A stretch of 56,928 nucleotides of DNA from Candidatus Moraniibacteriota bacterium (GCA_018061645.1 JAGOTT010000008.1:1-56928); one strand, 5' to 3'; shown: positions 49,897 to 56,928, counted from the first letter of the stretch. Notes: generated by a model not told the origin, from the letters alone. Program-made: numbers and translations.

Positions 49897-50617
49897 GTTG
49901 TCCTCCTTTCAAAAAACGCCCTGCCATGGCGAGCATGGGCGTCAGGATTGAGAAAGAAGGTTCATTTGGGAGGCGTCAACCCTGACACGCCATACCTCCC
50001 TTCGGCTCACCGATTTTGCAACCGGCTGTCAGAGCTTTGCGAGGACGAACCACCCCCGCCGTTCCCGCACCCTTTCGCGCTTTACTTGGTCGTGTTCAGC
50101 TCCTGCATATTTTCCGAGTCGCTTCCTTCTCCTGTAACAGGATTGCCGGATCTCCTTAAAGGTCTGGCGCCGAAAGCTTCTCTTCCGATATCCATTTGCT
50201 AAACACTCGCGCCCGGCGTGTCCCCGGACCCAGCTGGCCTTGCGACGTACGATATTCTGTGCGTATCCAGCATGCGCATGGGTTTTTTGCCCGGATGAGT
50301 ACCCGAGCCATCCTCGTTTTTTTTTGCGCCACCCTGTTACCAGGCTCGCTGTGGCCTCAAGGTCGAAGGTTCCTTGAGATTTGCATTTATCCTTTGGGAA
50401 GGATGGGTCTTGCAAATTACCCGCCGGTTTTTTTATTTGCTCGTCGCTTCCCGGCGGCGACTTTCAGCAGTGTCCATTTTGTTTCTCCTCGGTTTCCACG
50501 CACCACCATTGATGCGCGGGAAAAAGGAGGGAAGCAAAACCACTTGCTTCCTCCGAACCGCTGCGCAGGTTGCCATCCTGCCGTGATTTTCCCGCGTGGC
50601 GAGCGCGGGAGAGTCCG
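49897..50617 (-). other. 720-bp gap in the cassette, with hairpin and no sure gene
   Basis: Two overlapping - strand readings cover the middle: a basic 128-codon frame (50029-50415) and a 51-codon frame starting MARVLIRAKNPCACW (50156-50311). Neither has the strong ribosome site that all the accepted cassette genes share, and the two may be one decayed gene with a frameshift near 50160. A hairpin identical to that at 48802 lies at 50526-50554. The rest shows nothing. Confidence 0.45.
50526..50554 (-). repeat. Intercistronic hairpin, cassette copy 3
   Basis: The 29-bp core GGAGGGAAGCAA-N-TTGCTTCCTCC is identical to 48802-48830. It lies 64 bp downstream of the ubiquitin-like gene's stop. Confidence 0.8.
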
Positions 50618-50824
50618 TCAGCCCTTGGTACCGCTGGGCTTGACGAACTCGAGTTCGTCTCCATTGGCGAGGACGTAGTCCTCGCCGAGGATTTCGCCGC
50701 CGACCGCGGGTTGCGCGGTCGGGTCGATGTTGAGCGCCTGCTCCAGCATGGCGCGGACGCTGCAGATGCTCTGGCCGGCGAGGCCGGCTTCCAGGGTATT
50801 CACCCCGGAGATGATTTTGTTCAT
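50618..50824 (-). CDS. Ubiquitin-like protein ending GTKG (PRTRC C-like)
   Basis: A 68-residue protein with a beta-grasp pattern. It has an N-terminal hairpin (MNKIISGVNTLEAGLAG), a central helix (SVRAMLEQALNID), and a last pair of strands (PAVGGEILGEDYVLANGDELEFVKP), ending SGTKG. The segment DYVLANGDELEFVKP matches the end of ThiS/MoaD-like and PRTRC C proteins, where the chain ends close after a G-D-x-(V/L) turn. A C-terminal Gly is exposed without any processing, so it could be activated directly by the ThiF-like enzyme. Ribosome site ctaggaggaaacc is strong. The family is inferred by pattern and by context with E1, E2 and JAMM genes. Confidence 0.75.
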   Translation of the reverse strand: MNKIISGVNTLEAGLAGQSICSVRAMLEQALNIDPTAQPAVGGEILGEDYVLANGDELEFVKPSGTKG

Positions 50825-51220
50825 GGTTTCCTCCTAGTGGAGACCCGATTCATCCCGTGCGCCATGACGCACACGGCCGGGCGCCCTTGCGAGCTGGTTG
50901 GCTGTGGGAGAACTGCGAAGAGAGACGATGAAAGTCCCTCTTTTTCCCTTTGATCCTCTTGAGGAAGAGGTATACACCCGCGAGCGAAGTTTCCGTCGCG
51001 GGAGACGAATCTCTTTCCCAAGTCTCTCTCAGAATCCTCAATAATGCTTTGAGAACTCAATCGAGAGGAGAAACGTACCATCGTTTCTCTCTCAACCTTG
51101 CGCCGGAGACCATCCGGCTTTTTGCCTTTTTGACTATCCTCCATCACGGGTGTCAGGCTACCCTTGGGGTGCGGTTTCTAAGACTGGAGAAACCGTCAAA
51201 ACCGAAGGAGGGGCTGGATC
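50825..51220 (-). other. Cassette interval with hairpin, no sure gene
   Basis: About 395 bp without a supported gene. A hairpin GAGAG..AGAAACG/CGTTTCTCTCTC lies at 51063-51093. Short open frames here lack ribosome sites and have Ser/Arg-rich shadow composition. Confidence 0.4.
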
Positions 51221-51451
51221 CTAGTGGATCCGCACCCTCCTCTGAACCGTCCGCTGGAGCGGGAACTGCCGCTCCAACTGGGCGCGGGTCGCGCGCCCGA
51301 GGCGGTCCCGAGGGACCGGCCGCTCCTCCACCAGCCCTTGCGGGCCGGTGAAGGAAATGAGCGCGTCATCGCCTTTGCGGGCGACGACGCGGGAAGACCA
51401 TCCTGCGTGGGCCAGATCGGCCCACGAACAATTTTTAAAACTGGTGACCAT
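51221..51451 (-). CDS. Small first gene of the ubiquitin-like cassette (76 aa, unknown)
   Basis: A 76-residue protein, basic overall, with no recognised family. It starts MVTSFKNCSWADLAHAGW and has a beta-rich middle (SSRVVARKGDDALISFTGPQGLVEERPVPRDRLG) and a basic end (QLERQFPLQRTVQRRVRIH). The middle may be a small SH3-like barrel, but that is a guess. gggaggaggccacc is a strong ribosome site of the same style as the other cassette genes. It lies first after the long leader, 370 bp before the ubiquitin-like gene. Confidence 0.65.
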   Translation of the reverse strand: MVTSFKNCSWADLAHAGWSSRVVARKGDDALISFTGPQGLVEERPVPRDRLGRATRAQLERQFPLQRTVQRRVRIH

Positions 51452-52425
51452 GGTGGCCTCCTCCCACACACAATGCCCGGCGCGCAGGAGTAATTTTTGG
51501 GGCGCGGGTACGCCTGTTCCTTTGAACTCACGAAGTTTCCTTCGCGGGCTCGGTTGGACCCCGCACCTATTTGTTCATAAATAGGTGCGGGACAGGAGGG
51601 GAAGCATGATTCGTTTGAACCCCTCCTCAATCCTCCCCTTGGAAAAGGGAGGAGGAAGAGGTGCTTCCCCGATGTATTCTTTCCACGCACTGATTTTCTC
51701 TGAAAATGAGTGTATGGATAAATTGTAAATGGACTTCCTTGGGGCTGCGGACGAGATCCCTCGACTACGCTCGGGATGACATCGGCGGCGACCAGAGTTA
51801 TTTTTTGACTCTATTTCTCAAGGACTATGACGTCTCTCATGGGGATTGTCCTCATGGGGGACGCGTACTCCTTGGGATGCAGGGTGATTCTCGGATCTTA
51901 TCCTGAAACTGGTTCTCTCTCGAGGCTCCGGAGTTCCGGAGACTACCCAGTTTCAGACTTCGATCACACACCGCTCGCAACGTGGTTAATGTCGCGCCTT
52001 GGGTTGCGGAGTAGGCAGAGCCCAGATGTGCATCCTTATGCTAAAAGGTACGAATTCTTTCCAATCTATCTTCTGAATTATTGGAAAGAGGATAGAGGGG
52101 AGGATGTCCGGAACTCCCGAATTCTCGGGGGAGGTCTCTCTCTGTCCCGCTTGTCCCGCACTTTCTGAAAGTGCGCGGATCCCGGCGTTGCCGTTTCGGG
52201 ACTTCCGGTTCATCCCTCACTAATTACCAAGGAAGTAATTGGTGAGGGACAGGCCTGTCTCCTCTCTATGACTCTCTCTAACAATCGATCTATTCTTTTG
52301 GTTGCAAGGTACTGGTATCTCTCTGCTTGGCGGGTCTCAATCGCCTGTCCCTCTTTTGTCCCCGTCCATATCGCTTTGCGAAATGTGCCGGGCAGGTCTC
52401 TTTGCCTCTCTCAATCTGACAGCAC
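51452..52425 (-). other. Long structured leader of the cassette transcript
   Basis: Almost 1 kb between the promoter at 52426-52454 and the first gene has no supported gene on either strand. It contains many hairpins: CCGCACCTATTT/AAATAGGTGCGG (51561-51590), CTGAAACTGG/CCAGTTTCAG with an inner CTCCGG/CCGGAG (51901-51957), GCACTTTC/GAAAGTGC (near 52167) and TCCCTCAC.AATTAC/GTAATT.GTGAGGGA (52213-52249), plus one REP-like element. It may hold small RNAs, regulate the cassette, or be a decayed gene region. Confidence 0.5.
51753..51780. repeat. REP-like palindrome 5
   Basis: GAGATCCCTCGA-CTACGC-TCGGGATGAC, in the leader of the cassette; another GTCAT...ATCC-type element read in inverse. Confidence 0.75.
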
Positions 52426-52454
52426 AGTATAGCATTATATTGACTAATTGTCAA
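52426..52454 (-). promoter_or_regulatory. Promoter and candidate operator of the ubiquitin-like cassette
   Basis: On the - strand TTGACA (52454-52449), a 17-bp spacer ending TGC and TATACT (52431-52426) are a textbook extended -10 promoter. TTGAC-N5-GTCAA (52440-52454) is an inverted repeat over the -35 box, resembling the repeat at 33653 and likely to bind the TrmB-like protein encoded on the other side. Confidence 0.85.
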
Positions 52455-52520
52455 AGGTATGTGGCAAGTATTTGTATAAACACTTTAAAAAATATAAAAA
52501 AGTGTTTATAAAAAGACTAT

Positions 52521-52565
52521 ATTTTGTCATAAAGTATTGACAAAATAGAATGAATACTGTAAAAT
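52521..52565 (+). promoter_or_regulatory. Promoter and operator of the TrmB-like gene 2
   Basis: TTGACA (52537-52542), a 17-bp spacer and TAAAAT (52560-52565). The inverted repeat ATTTTGTCA-N8-TGACAAAAT (52521-52529 and 52538-52546) covers the -35 box and suggests autorepression. Confidence 0.85.
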
Positions 52566-52688
52566 AGAGGGAGAAAGATGCGGATAATTACTCAAATTCA
52601 CTCTCCCACCCCTCACCCTGGCGGACTCGGGAGCTCCCCTCCCTCCAGAGGCGGGCAGGCAGGCAGAGGAGCGGGAAAAGGAAATTTT

Positions 52689-53591
52689 ATGGAAAATTAT
52701 AAGGAAACGCTGAAACAAGCCGGATTGACCGACGCGCAGGCGGAGGTGTATGAGACGCTGCTTTCGCATGGGAAGCAGCCCGCTGGGGCGCTGACGCGGA
52801 AAACAAGCCTCAAACGAGGGCTTGTATACAAAGCGTTGGACGAATTAGTGGGGTTCGGGCTGGCGGAAAAGGAGGAAAAGCCGGGAGAGGTAGCAAAATT
52901 TTCGCCGAAACACCCGAGCGCGATCCGCGACCTCGTAGAGAACCGCGAACGAAAGCTGAAAGAGGCGGCGCAGTCGCTCGAGGGGATATTTCCGACTTTG
53001 GTGTCGAATTTCAACCTTTCGTCCGGCGGCCCCGGAATCCAGGTCTTCGAAGGAAAAGATGGCGTCGAGAAAGTGCTCAACGATTCCCTTTCGAGCAAGA
53101 CGATCATCTATACGTATGCGGACATCGAGTCGGTGGTGAAGAATATCGACGCTATCAATCGTCGGTACGCGGCCCGGCGCGACAAGCTCGGAATCGACAA
53201 GAAGGCGATCCTCCTCGACACACCCTTCGCGCGGGAGTATATGAAAAACTATCATCGGCTCGTGACGGATATCAAGCTCGTGTCGGTCAAAGATGCGCCG
53301 CCGTTCCAGAGCGCGCTTGAGATCTATGACGGCAAGGTGGCGTATATCACCTTTGCACCCGAGAAGATGATCGGGGTCATCATTCACGACCCCTCCCTCT
53401 ACGCGCTCCACAAGTATATGTTCGAGGCGATGTGGGAGAAAACGACGAGTTACTCGTCGTCTAGTGACAAGGGGCAGGAGACAGGCGACAAGGAAAACGA
53501 AAGGGAAGGGGAGAAAAAAGCAGCGCCGGAGAAGCCGGCGCCGATGGAAGAAGCGAAATATGACGATGACGAATATTTCGTACGGCTGTAG
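52689..53591 (+). CDS. TrmB-like transcriptional regulator 2
   Basis: A 300-residue regulator. The winged helix is ETLKQAGLTDAQAEVYETLLSHGKQPAGALTRKTSLKRGLVYKALDELVGFGLAEKEE (about 6-63). A helix-rich linker follows, and the C-terminal ligand-type domain starts at GGPGIQVFEGKDGVEKVLNDSL, like the FEVFQGEGAF region of the first TrmB-like protein. The tail from ~255 on is low in complexity and acidic at its end (AAPEKPAPMEEAKYDDDEYFVRL). The start MENYKETL is about 120 bp from the promoter at 52537. It is divergent from the ubiquitin-like cassette, with inverted repeats over both -35 boxes, so it probably controls both the cassette and itself. Confidence 0.88.
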   Translation: MENYKETLKQAGLTDAQAEVYETLLSHGKQPAGALTRKTSLKRGLVYKALDELVGFGLAEKEEKPGEVAKFSPKHPSAIRDLVENRERKLKEAAQSLEGIFPTLVSNFNLSSGGPGIQVFEGKDGVEKVLNDSLSSKTIIYTYADIESVVKNIDAINRRYAARRDKLGIDKKAILLDTPFAREYMKNYHRLVTDIKLVSVKDAPPFQSALEIYDGKVAYITFAPEKMIGVIIHDPSLYALHKYMFEAMWEKTTSYSSSSDKGQETGDKENEREGEKKAAPEKPAPMEEAKYDDDEYFVRL

Positions 53592-53654
53592 AACGAGAGT
53601 GTCGAATGCGGAATGGAGAATGAAGGGGGATATGTTTGAACCCTAATCTTCGTT

Positions 53655-53689
53655 GTCATTCCGAGCGAGTCTGCGAGCCGAGGAATCTG
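53655..53689. repeat. REP-like palindrome 6
   Basis: GTCATTCCGAGCGAGTCTGC-GAGCC-GAGGAATC, between the TrmB-like gene and the 902-residue gene. Confidence 0.75.
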
Positions 53690-53752
53690 TTTGGTCAACG
53701 AAAGATTCCTTGCGGAGTCTATCCGCCTTGCACGGACCCGGAATGGCAAAGA

Positions 53753-56461
53753 CTATCTGGGTTTCTCGAATACCGCGGCGACCGCGCTATTGTCGCCAGT
53801 GTCGCGGGTGATGTGCGTGAGCAGCCATCCTTTTCCGAGGAGGTCGGATGCGATCGCGGGGATATCCCCGCGCGGCATTTTCCGTATGGAGATGTGTCCT
53901 TTCTCCGCGAGCCTCGTCAGCTCTTCCTTGTCTTGAGGTGATTGTTTCGTCGCGAGCCTCGCGTTCGTTTCCGGATCGCGCATGATTTTCAGGAGCGGTC
54001 GCCCGCCGATGTCCTCGATGCCGGTCGCGACGAACCCGTTCGTTTCAAGGTAGTGCGAGCTGATCGGGAGCGTCGGGTCCGCGTACGCTTCGATGATCGT
54101 GTCGTCGATGGTTTCTTGCGCGAGGCAGTCGTCGAATAGCTTGTCGCCGAGTTTCGATCCCCTATAATGCGGCGCGACGTTGAACGAGCCGACATATTTC
54201 CGTTTCCGCTCATCTTCCGTGTCGGGCAGATTCTCGAAACGATTGTACCCGACCATCTCACCATCTTTTTTCAGGACATAGAATCGCGTATCTTTTTTCG
54301 TGAACGCATCTTCGAGTCCGTGGAAAATAGCCTCACGGAATTCTTTCGAATATCCGGCACTTTCCGGGTAGTTCTCGTCGTATATCCTCCGCATCGCCTC
54401 CTTGTCCTCGTCGGAGAGTTCCTCTGGCGACTTCGTGCCGAACTCCATGCCGGACACATCCTCGAAGTTTTCGATGACACCTTCCTCGTACAATGTGCGG
54501 AACGCGCTTTTGAACATCTCGATGTCGCTGCGAACAGTCTTAAACTTTTCGGAAAAGGAATTGATGAGAGATTTTTTTGCGTCGTGGCCCCGGTGTTTGA
54601 TCGTTGAATATTCGCTGAAGAACTTTTCAAGGAAAGTTTTTGCTTTCGTAGTCAATGAAGACTTGATTGCGGATTCTGCCGTGCTGAATTGCTCTGCGGT
54701 TGCTGCTCCAACACCCCTGAATCGATCCAGTGTCTCTGAAAAAGCATCGCGCGATGACAACATGGAGGCGTATATGTGAAAAATGGATTCAGCCAGCTCG
54801 GGTTCATCGGATCCAAAAGAGAAGACTTCGTGGTTGATATCTTTTCCGAAAGTGCTGGCGATAAATGTCCGTAGGCCGTCTTTCCCAAATCGCTTGCAAA
54901 ATTCCAGAATTTTTTCGCGGTTGAATCGGTGATCGATAAGAATGGAGCTGGCCGCAAGCTGTTCCTCCCACGGGAGATGATGCAACCCGATATTGGCATC
55001 ACGGAAGAATTCGCGCGTGTTCTGGGAAGTGAGGCGGATGTCGCTCAGGCGTGCGATGCGGTTGGCATAATCGCGAGGCGACTCGTCGGGAAGCTGGGGA
55101 AGGTATTGGGTAAGCTGGTGGCGCTTCATCCTTCTCGACATTTCCTTTCCACCCGCGTACGCATAACTGGCGATATTTTTCTCGGTTACCGACTTCCCGC
55201 TTTCCGCGAGTCTTTGCTTGGTGATTTCCCGCCGCTCTTCGACTTCGTCAGGCGACAAAAGAGGGAAAGTCGTAACAACCTCTTCGGCGTTTCCAACGAT
55301 TCGGACAAGGCCGCATGTCCGGTCGTCGAGGTATCGCAACACCATGCTTTCCCGATCGAAAGGTATGTCGGTTCCGACGATCGTATTCCGTCCGAGATAG
55401 TATTTCATCGATTTTCCTCCAGGAGTCTGCAGGCTCATATCGGGCGATGATGAAATGGACCGATCCTGTGGAGGGAACAAGGAGTCATCAAATCGGGCAA
55501 CTGTTTGTCGGAAATCTTCGGGGCGAAGTATGCCGAGGCGGTGGAGATTTCCGAGATGTTCTTTCGCGTACTCCGCCGGGCGATACCTGAAATCCATCGC
55601 AGAACGATACCCTTGCGCAGAGAGAAATTCCTTCGTGAGCTGCTCTGTCCCGAGTTGGATTGTTTCTCCGCTCGCGGGATCTGTGAGAGAAAAGCGTCCG
55701 TTTCCTATGGAAGTGACTTTCCATTCCCGTACGAAATCGGCCATGGAAAGCTCCGCGATGCTCGTGACGGTTCCGTCAGCCAGTGTCACTGTGTTTTCCC
55801 GAATGTCCCGTTGCATGGCCGCCAACTCCCAAGGCTTCACATGGCAGTCTGGGTACTTTCCGCTTACCATCTGATCGAATGAATCGGGGAATGTGGTAAT
55901 CGGCATGGCATCCCCGGACCCATCTTTTTTGGCAGCGGGAAGATGAAGGATGCGATCGAAGATGTCGGATGTTTTCAGATATACACGTGACTCAGAATCC
56001 GGAATATCAAAGCGCTTACGAATAGCCGGAATCAGCTCCCAATCGCGTGTCGTCGTTTGTTTTCCGTTCCATTTTCTCCATCCCTCACTTTTCAATTTTT
56101 CAGCGTCCGCGAGAATAATGGTGTCACCATCGCGTTCGAGGATGTGGTTTTCAAAAAGAACCGATTCGGCATTGTCGCGCTTCCATCTTTTGATAGCCTC
56201 ATCAAGTCCGTTTTCTGAGGAAAGTGCGATTTTCGTATATTCGGAGTTTCGCGGATCCAACGACGGATCGGCCTCAATTGCCATTCGACGCCTCGTTTTC
56301 TCCTTCCGCAATCGTGCTGTTGGAGAATCGACATCGCTATCATTGGCCGCCTCGGGAGGGGCGTCAAAGCGGATAGTATAAGCCTCCCCGGTCGGTTTTG
56401 CCGGGCTGTTTTGGTTTGCTGTGAATTGCTCGCGCATAGTTGTTTTCTTTTTCCCTTTCAT
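53753..56461 (-). CDS. Large protein of unknown function with C-terminal GNAT domain (902 aa)
   Basis: A 902-residue protein with no recognised family over its first ~650 residues. That part is hydrophilic and mostly helical, with no signal or membrane segment; it starts with a low-complexity stretch (NQNSPAKPTGEAY). From ~690 on there is a GNAT acetyltransferase-like domain: DTRFYVLKKDGEMVGYNRFENLP, KYVGSFNVAPHYRGSKLGDKLFDDCL (acetyl-CoA pyrophosphate loop, R-G-x-x-L-G) and SSHYLETNGFVATGIEDIGG. The last ~70 residues add LARLATK.. and a small domain ending EKGHISIRKMPRGDI...AAVFEKPR. Substrate is unknown. Large proteins with a small enzyme domain at the end are common among CPR effectors. 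Another start is MREQFTANQ (56437). It is divergent from polA. Confidence 0.75.
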   Translation of the reverse strand: MKGKKKTTMREQFTANQNSPAKPTGEAYTIRFDAPPEAANDSDVDSPTARLRKEKTRRRMAIEADPSLDPRNSEYTKIALSSENGLDEAIKRWKRDNAESVLFENHILERDGDTIILADAEKLKSEGWRKWNGKQTTTRDWELIPAIRKRFDIPDSESRVYLKTSDIFDRILHLPAAKKDGSGDAMPITTFPDSFDQMVSGKYPDCHVKPWELAAMQRDIRENTVTLADGTVTSIAELSMADFVREWKVTSIGNGRFSLTDPASGETIQLGTEQLTKEFLSAQGYRSAMDFRYRPAEYAKEHLGNLHRLGILRPEDFRQTVARFDDSLFPPQDRSISSSPDMSLQTPGGKSMKYYLGRNTIVGTDIPFDRESMVLRYLDDRTCGLVRIVGNAEEVVTTFPLLSPDEVEERREITKQRLAESGKSVTEKNIASYAYAGGKEMSRRMKRHQLTQYLPQLPDESPRDYANRIARLSDIRLTSQNTREFFRDANIGLHHLPWEEQLAASSILIDHRFNREKILEFCKRFGKDGLRTFIASTFGKDINHEVFSFGSDEPELAESIFHIYASMLSSRDAFSETLDRFRGVGAATAEQFSTAESAIKSSLTTKAKTFLEKFFSEYSTIKHRGHDAKKSLINSFSEKFKTVRSDIEMFKSAFRTLYEEGVIENFEDVSGMEFGTKSPEELSDEDKEAMRRIYDENYPESAGYSKEFREAIFHGLEDAFTKKDTRFYVLKKDGEMVGYNRFENLPDTEDERKRKYVGSFNVAPHYRGSKLGDKLFDDCLAQETIDDTIIEAYADPTLPISSHYLETNGFVATGIEDIGGRPLLKIMRDPETNARLATKQSPQDKEELTRLAEKGHISIRKMPRGDIPAIASDLLGKGWLLTHITRDTGDNSAVAAVFEKPR

Positions 56462-56469
56462 TCTATACT
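56440..56469 (+). promoter_or_regulatory. Promoter of polA (leaderless transcript likely)
   Basis: TTGTTT (56440-56445), an 18-bp spacer and TATACT (56464-56469) lie so close to the ATG at 56476 that transcription would start at or beside the start codon. The promoter overlaps the first codons of the divergent gene. Confidence 0.6.
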
Positions 56470-56475
56470 AAAACC

Positions 56476-56928
56476 ATGACTCAACCAAAGCCGAAAAAAC
56501 TGATTCTTTTGGACGGGAATGCGATCATTCACCGGGCGTACCACGCTCTGCCGCCACTTACGACCAAAACGGGTGAGACGGTGGGGGCGGTGTACGGGTT
56601 CGCGATGACCCTGCTTGCGGTGCTCGAGAAATTCAAGCCCGACTATATCGCGGCGTCTTTCGACCTCCAGGGACCGACGTTCCGTGATGAGATGTACGCC
56701 GAATACAAGGCGACGCGGACCAAGGCGCCGGACGACCTCTATGCGCAGATCCCGCGGGTCAAGGAACTCGTTGCCGCGTTCAATATCCCGATCTATGAGC
56801 ACGAGGGGTTCGAGGCGGACGATTGTGTGGGGACGATCGCACGACAGGCGGAACGCAAAGAATCGGGGGGGTCATCGGGGCTGGGGGCAACGGACCCCTT
56901 CCGCCTCGCCTCGCGGTCCGCAAACGTG
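56476..56928 (+). CDS. polA: DNA polymerase I, N-terminal part (runs off the window)
   Basis: The first 151 codons of a DNA polymerase I-type 5' nuclease domain. KLILLDGNAIIHRAYHALPPLTTKTGETVGAVYGFAMTLL, then YIAASFDLQGPTFRDEMYAEYKATRTKAPDDLYAQIPRVKELVAAFNIPIYEHEGFEADDCVGTIARQAE, matches the family, with Asp residues of the metal sites (LDGN, FD, EADD). After AERK, where most homologues go straight to the VIVTGDRD strand, the reading continues ESGGSSGLGATDPFRLASRS, which looks like an extra loop. The gene continues beyond the window, so the polymerase domain cannot be checked. Confidence 0.93.
   Translation, partial: MTQPKPKKLILLDGNAIIHRAYHALPPLTTKTGETVGAVYGFAMTLLAVLEKFKPDYIAASFDLQGPTFRDEMYAEYKATRTKAPDDLYAQIPRVKELVAAFNIPIYEHEGFEADDCVGTIARQAERKESGGSSGLGATDPFRLASRSANV

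Noticed and set aside
50029-50415. 128-codon basic - strand frame in the cassette gap
   Set aside because: It has no ribosome site like those of the accepted cassette genes and an Arg/Lys/Gly-rich shadow-like composition. It may include part of a decayed gene, so it is mentioned in the gap entry only.

Overview
The window looks like chromosome of a small-genome bacterium, most likely a member of the Candidate Phyla Radiation (Patescibacteria, Parcubacteria/Moranbacteria-like). This is an inference from content: a compact oriC block, a two-helix pilin-like secreted protein, a tandem PilB-type ATPase, TrmB-like regulators, many very small genes of no known family, and little sign of biosynthetic pathways. 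TGA, TAA and TAG all act as stops, and most genes start with ATG after a purine-rich Shine-Dalgarno.

Layout. 1-5.1 kb: a small lone gene, then four AT-richer genes on the + strand encoding diverged paralogues of known enzymes: a MetRS-like protein without HIGH or KMSKS, an MccF-type S66 peptidase with an intact triad, a SAM hydroxide adenosyltransferase-like protein with its catalytic triad lost, and an enolase-like protein. 5.2-6.2 kb: five tRNA genes (Gly, Met, Phe, Val, Leu) and a broken tRNA-Val, all on the - strand. 6.2-12.9 kb: rplS, an RluA-family pseudouridine synthase, peroxiredoxin, superoxide dismutase and class I ribonucleotide reductase (nrdA-nrdB). 13-15.7 kb: two secreted proteins. 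15.7-21.3 kb: an exopolysaccharide cluster (two O-antigen ligase-like proteins, two GT2 enzymes, one flippase). 21.4-26.5 kb: the replication-origin block khpB/jag-yidC-rnpA-rpmH on the - strand, and dnaA-oriC-dnaN-dciA-like on the + strand. 26.5-32.2 kb: PBP1A and a three-gene 7TM/ATP-grasp operon. 32.3-44.6 kb: ruvC, ruvB, yebC, a SET-domain protein, a 1005-residue tandem PilB, a degenerate DHH protein, tsaE, and a structured ~300-nt RNA gene. 44.6-46.1 kb: an AbiE-type toxin-antitoxin operon. 46.5-52.5 kb: a ubiquitin-like conjugation cassette on the - strand. 52.7-56.9 kb: a second TrmB-like regulator, a 902-residue GNAT-tailed protein and the 5' end of polA.

Most notable system. The - strand genes at 46.5-51.5 kb encode a small protein, a ubiquitin-like protein ending GTKG, an E2-like protein with a candidate catalytic Cys, a 129-residue companion, a JAMM/JAB peptidase, a ThiF/E1-like enzyme and a small protein interrupted by an in-frame TGA. 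The set resembles the PRTRC cassette, but no ParB-related or actin-like partner is visible. It is read from a TTGACA-N17-TATACT promoter through a ~1-kb structured leader, and hairpins separate several cistrons. A TrmB-like regulator is divergently transcribed from the same intergenic region. A second TrmB-like gene (32.8-33.6 kb) has the same layout facing an array of three small unknown genes, suggesting two modules built on one regulatory plan.

Regulation visible in the DNA: near-consensus sigma70-type promoters, several with an extended TGC-TATACT -10; inverted repeats of the form GTCAA/TTGAC over the -35 boxes of both TrmB-associated modules; a 10-bp inverted repeat in front of the AbiE operon; and many intrinsic terminators. 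REP-like GTCAT...ATCC palindromes are concentrated between 34.9 and 53.7 kb.
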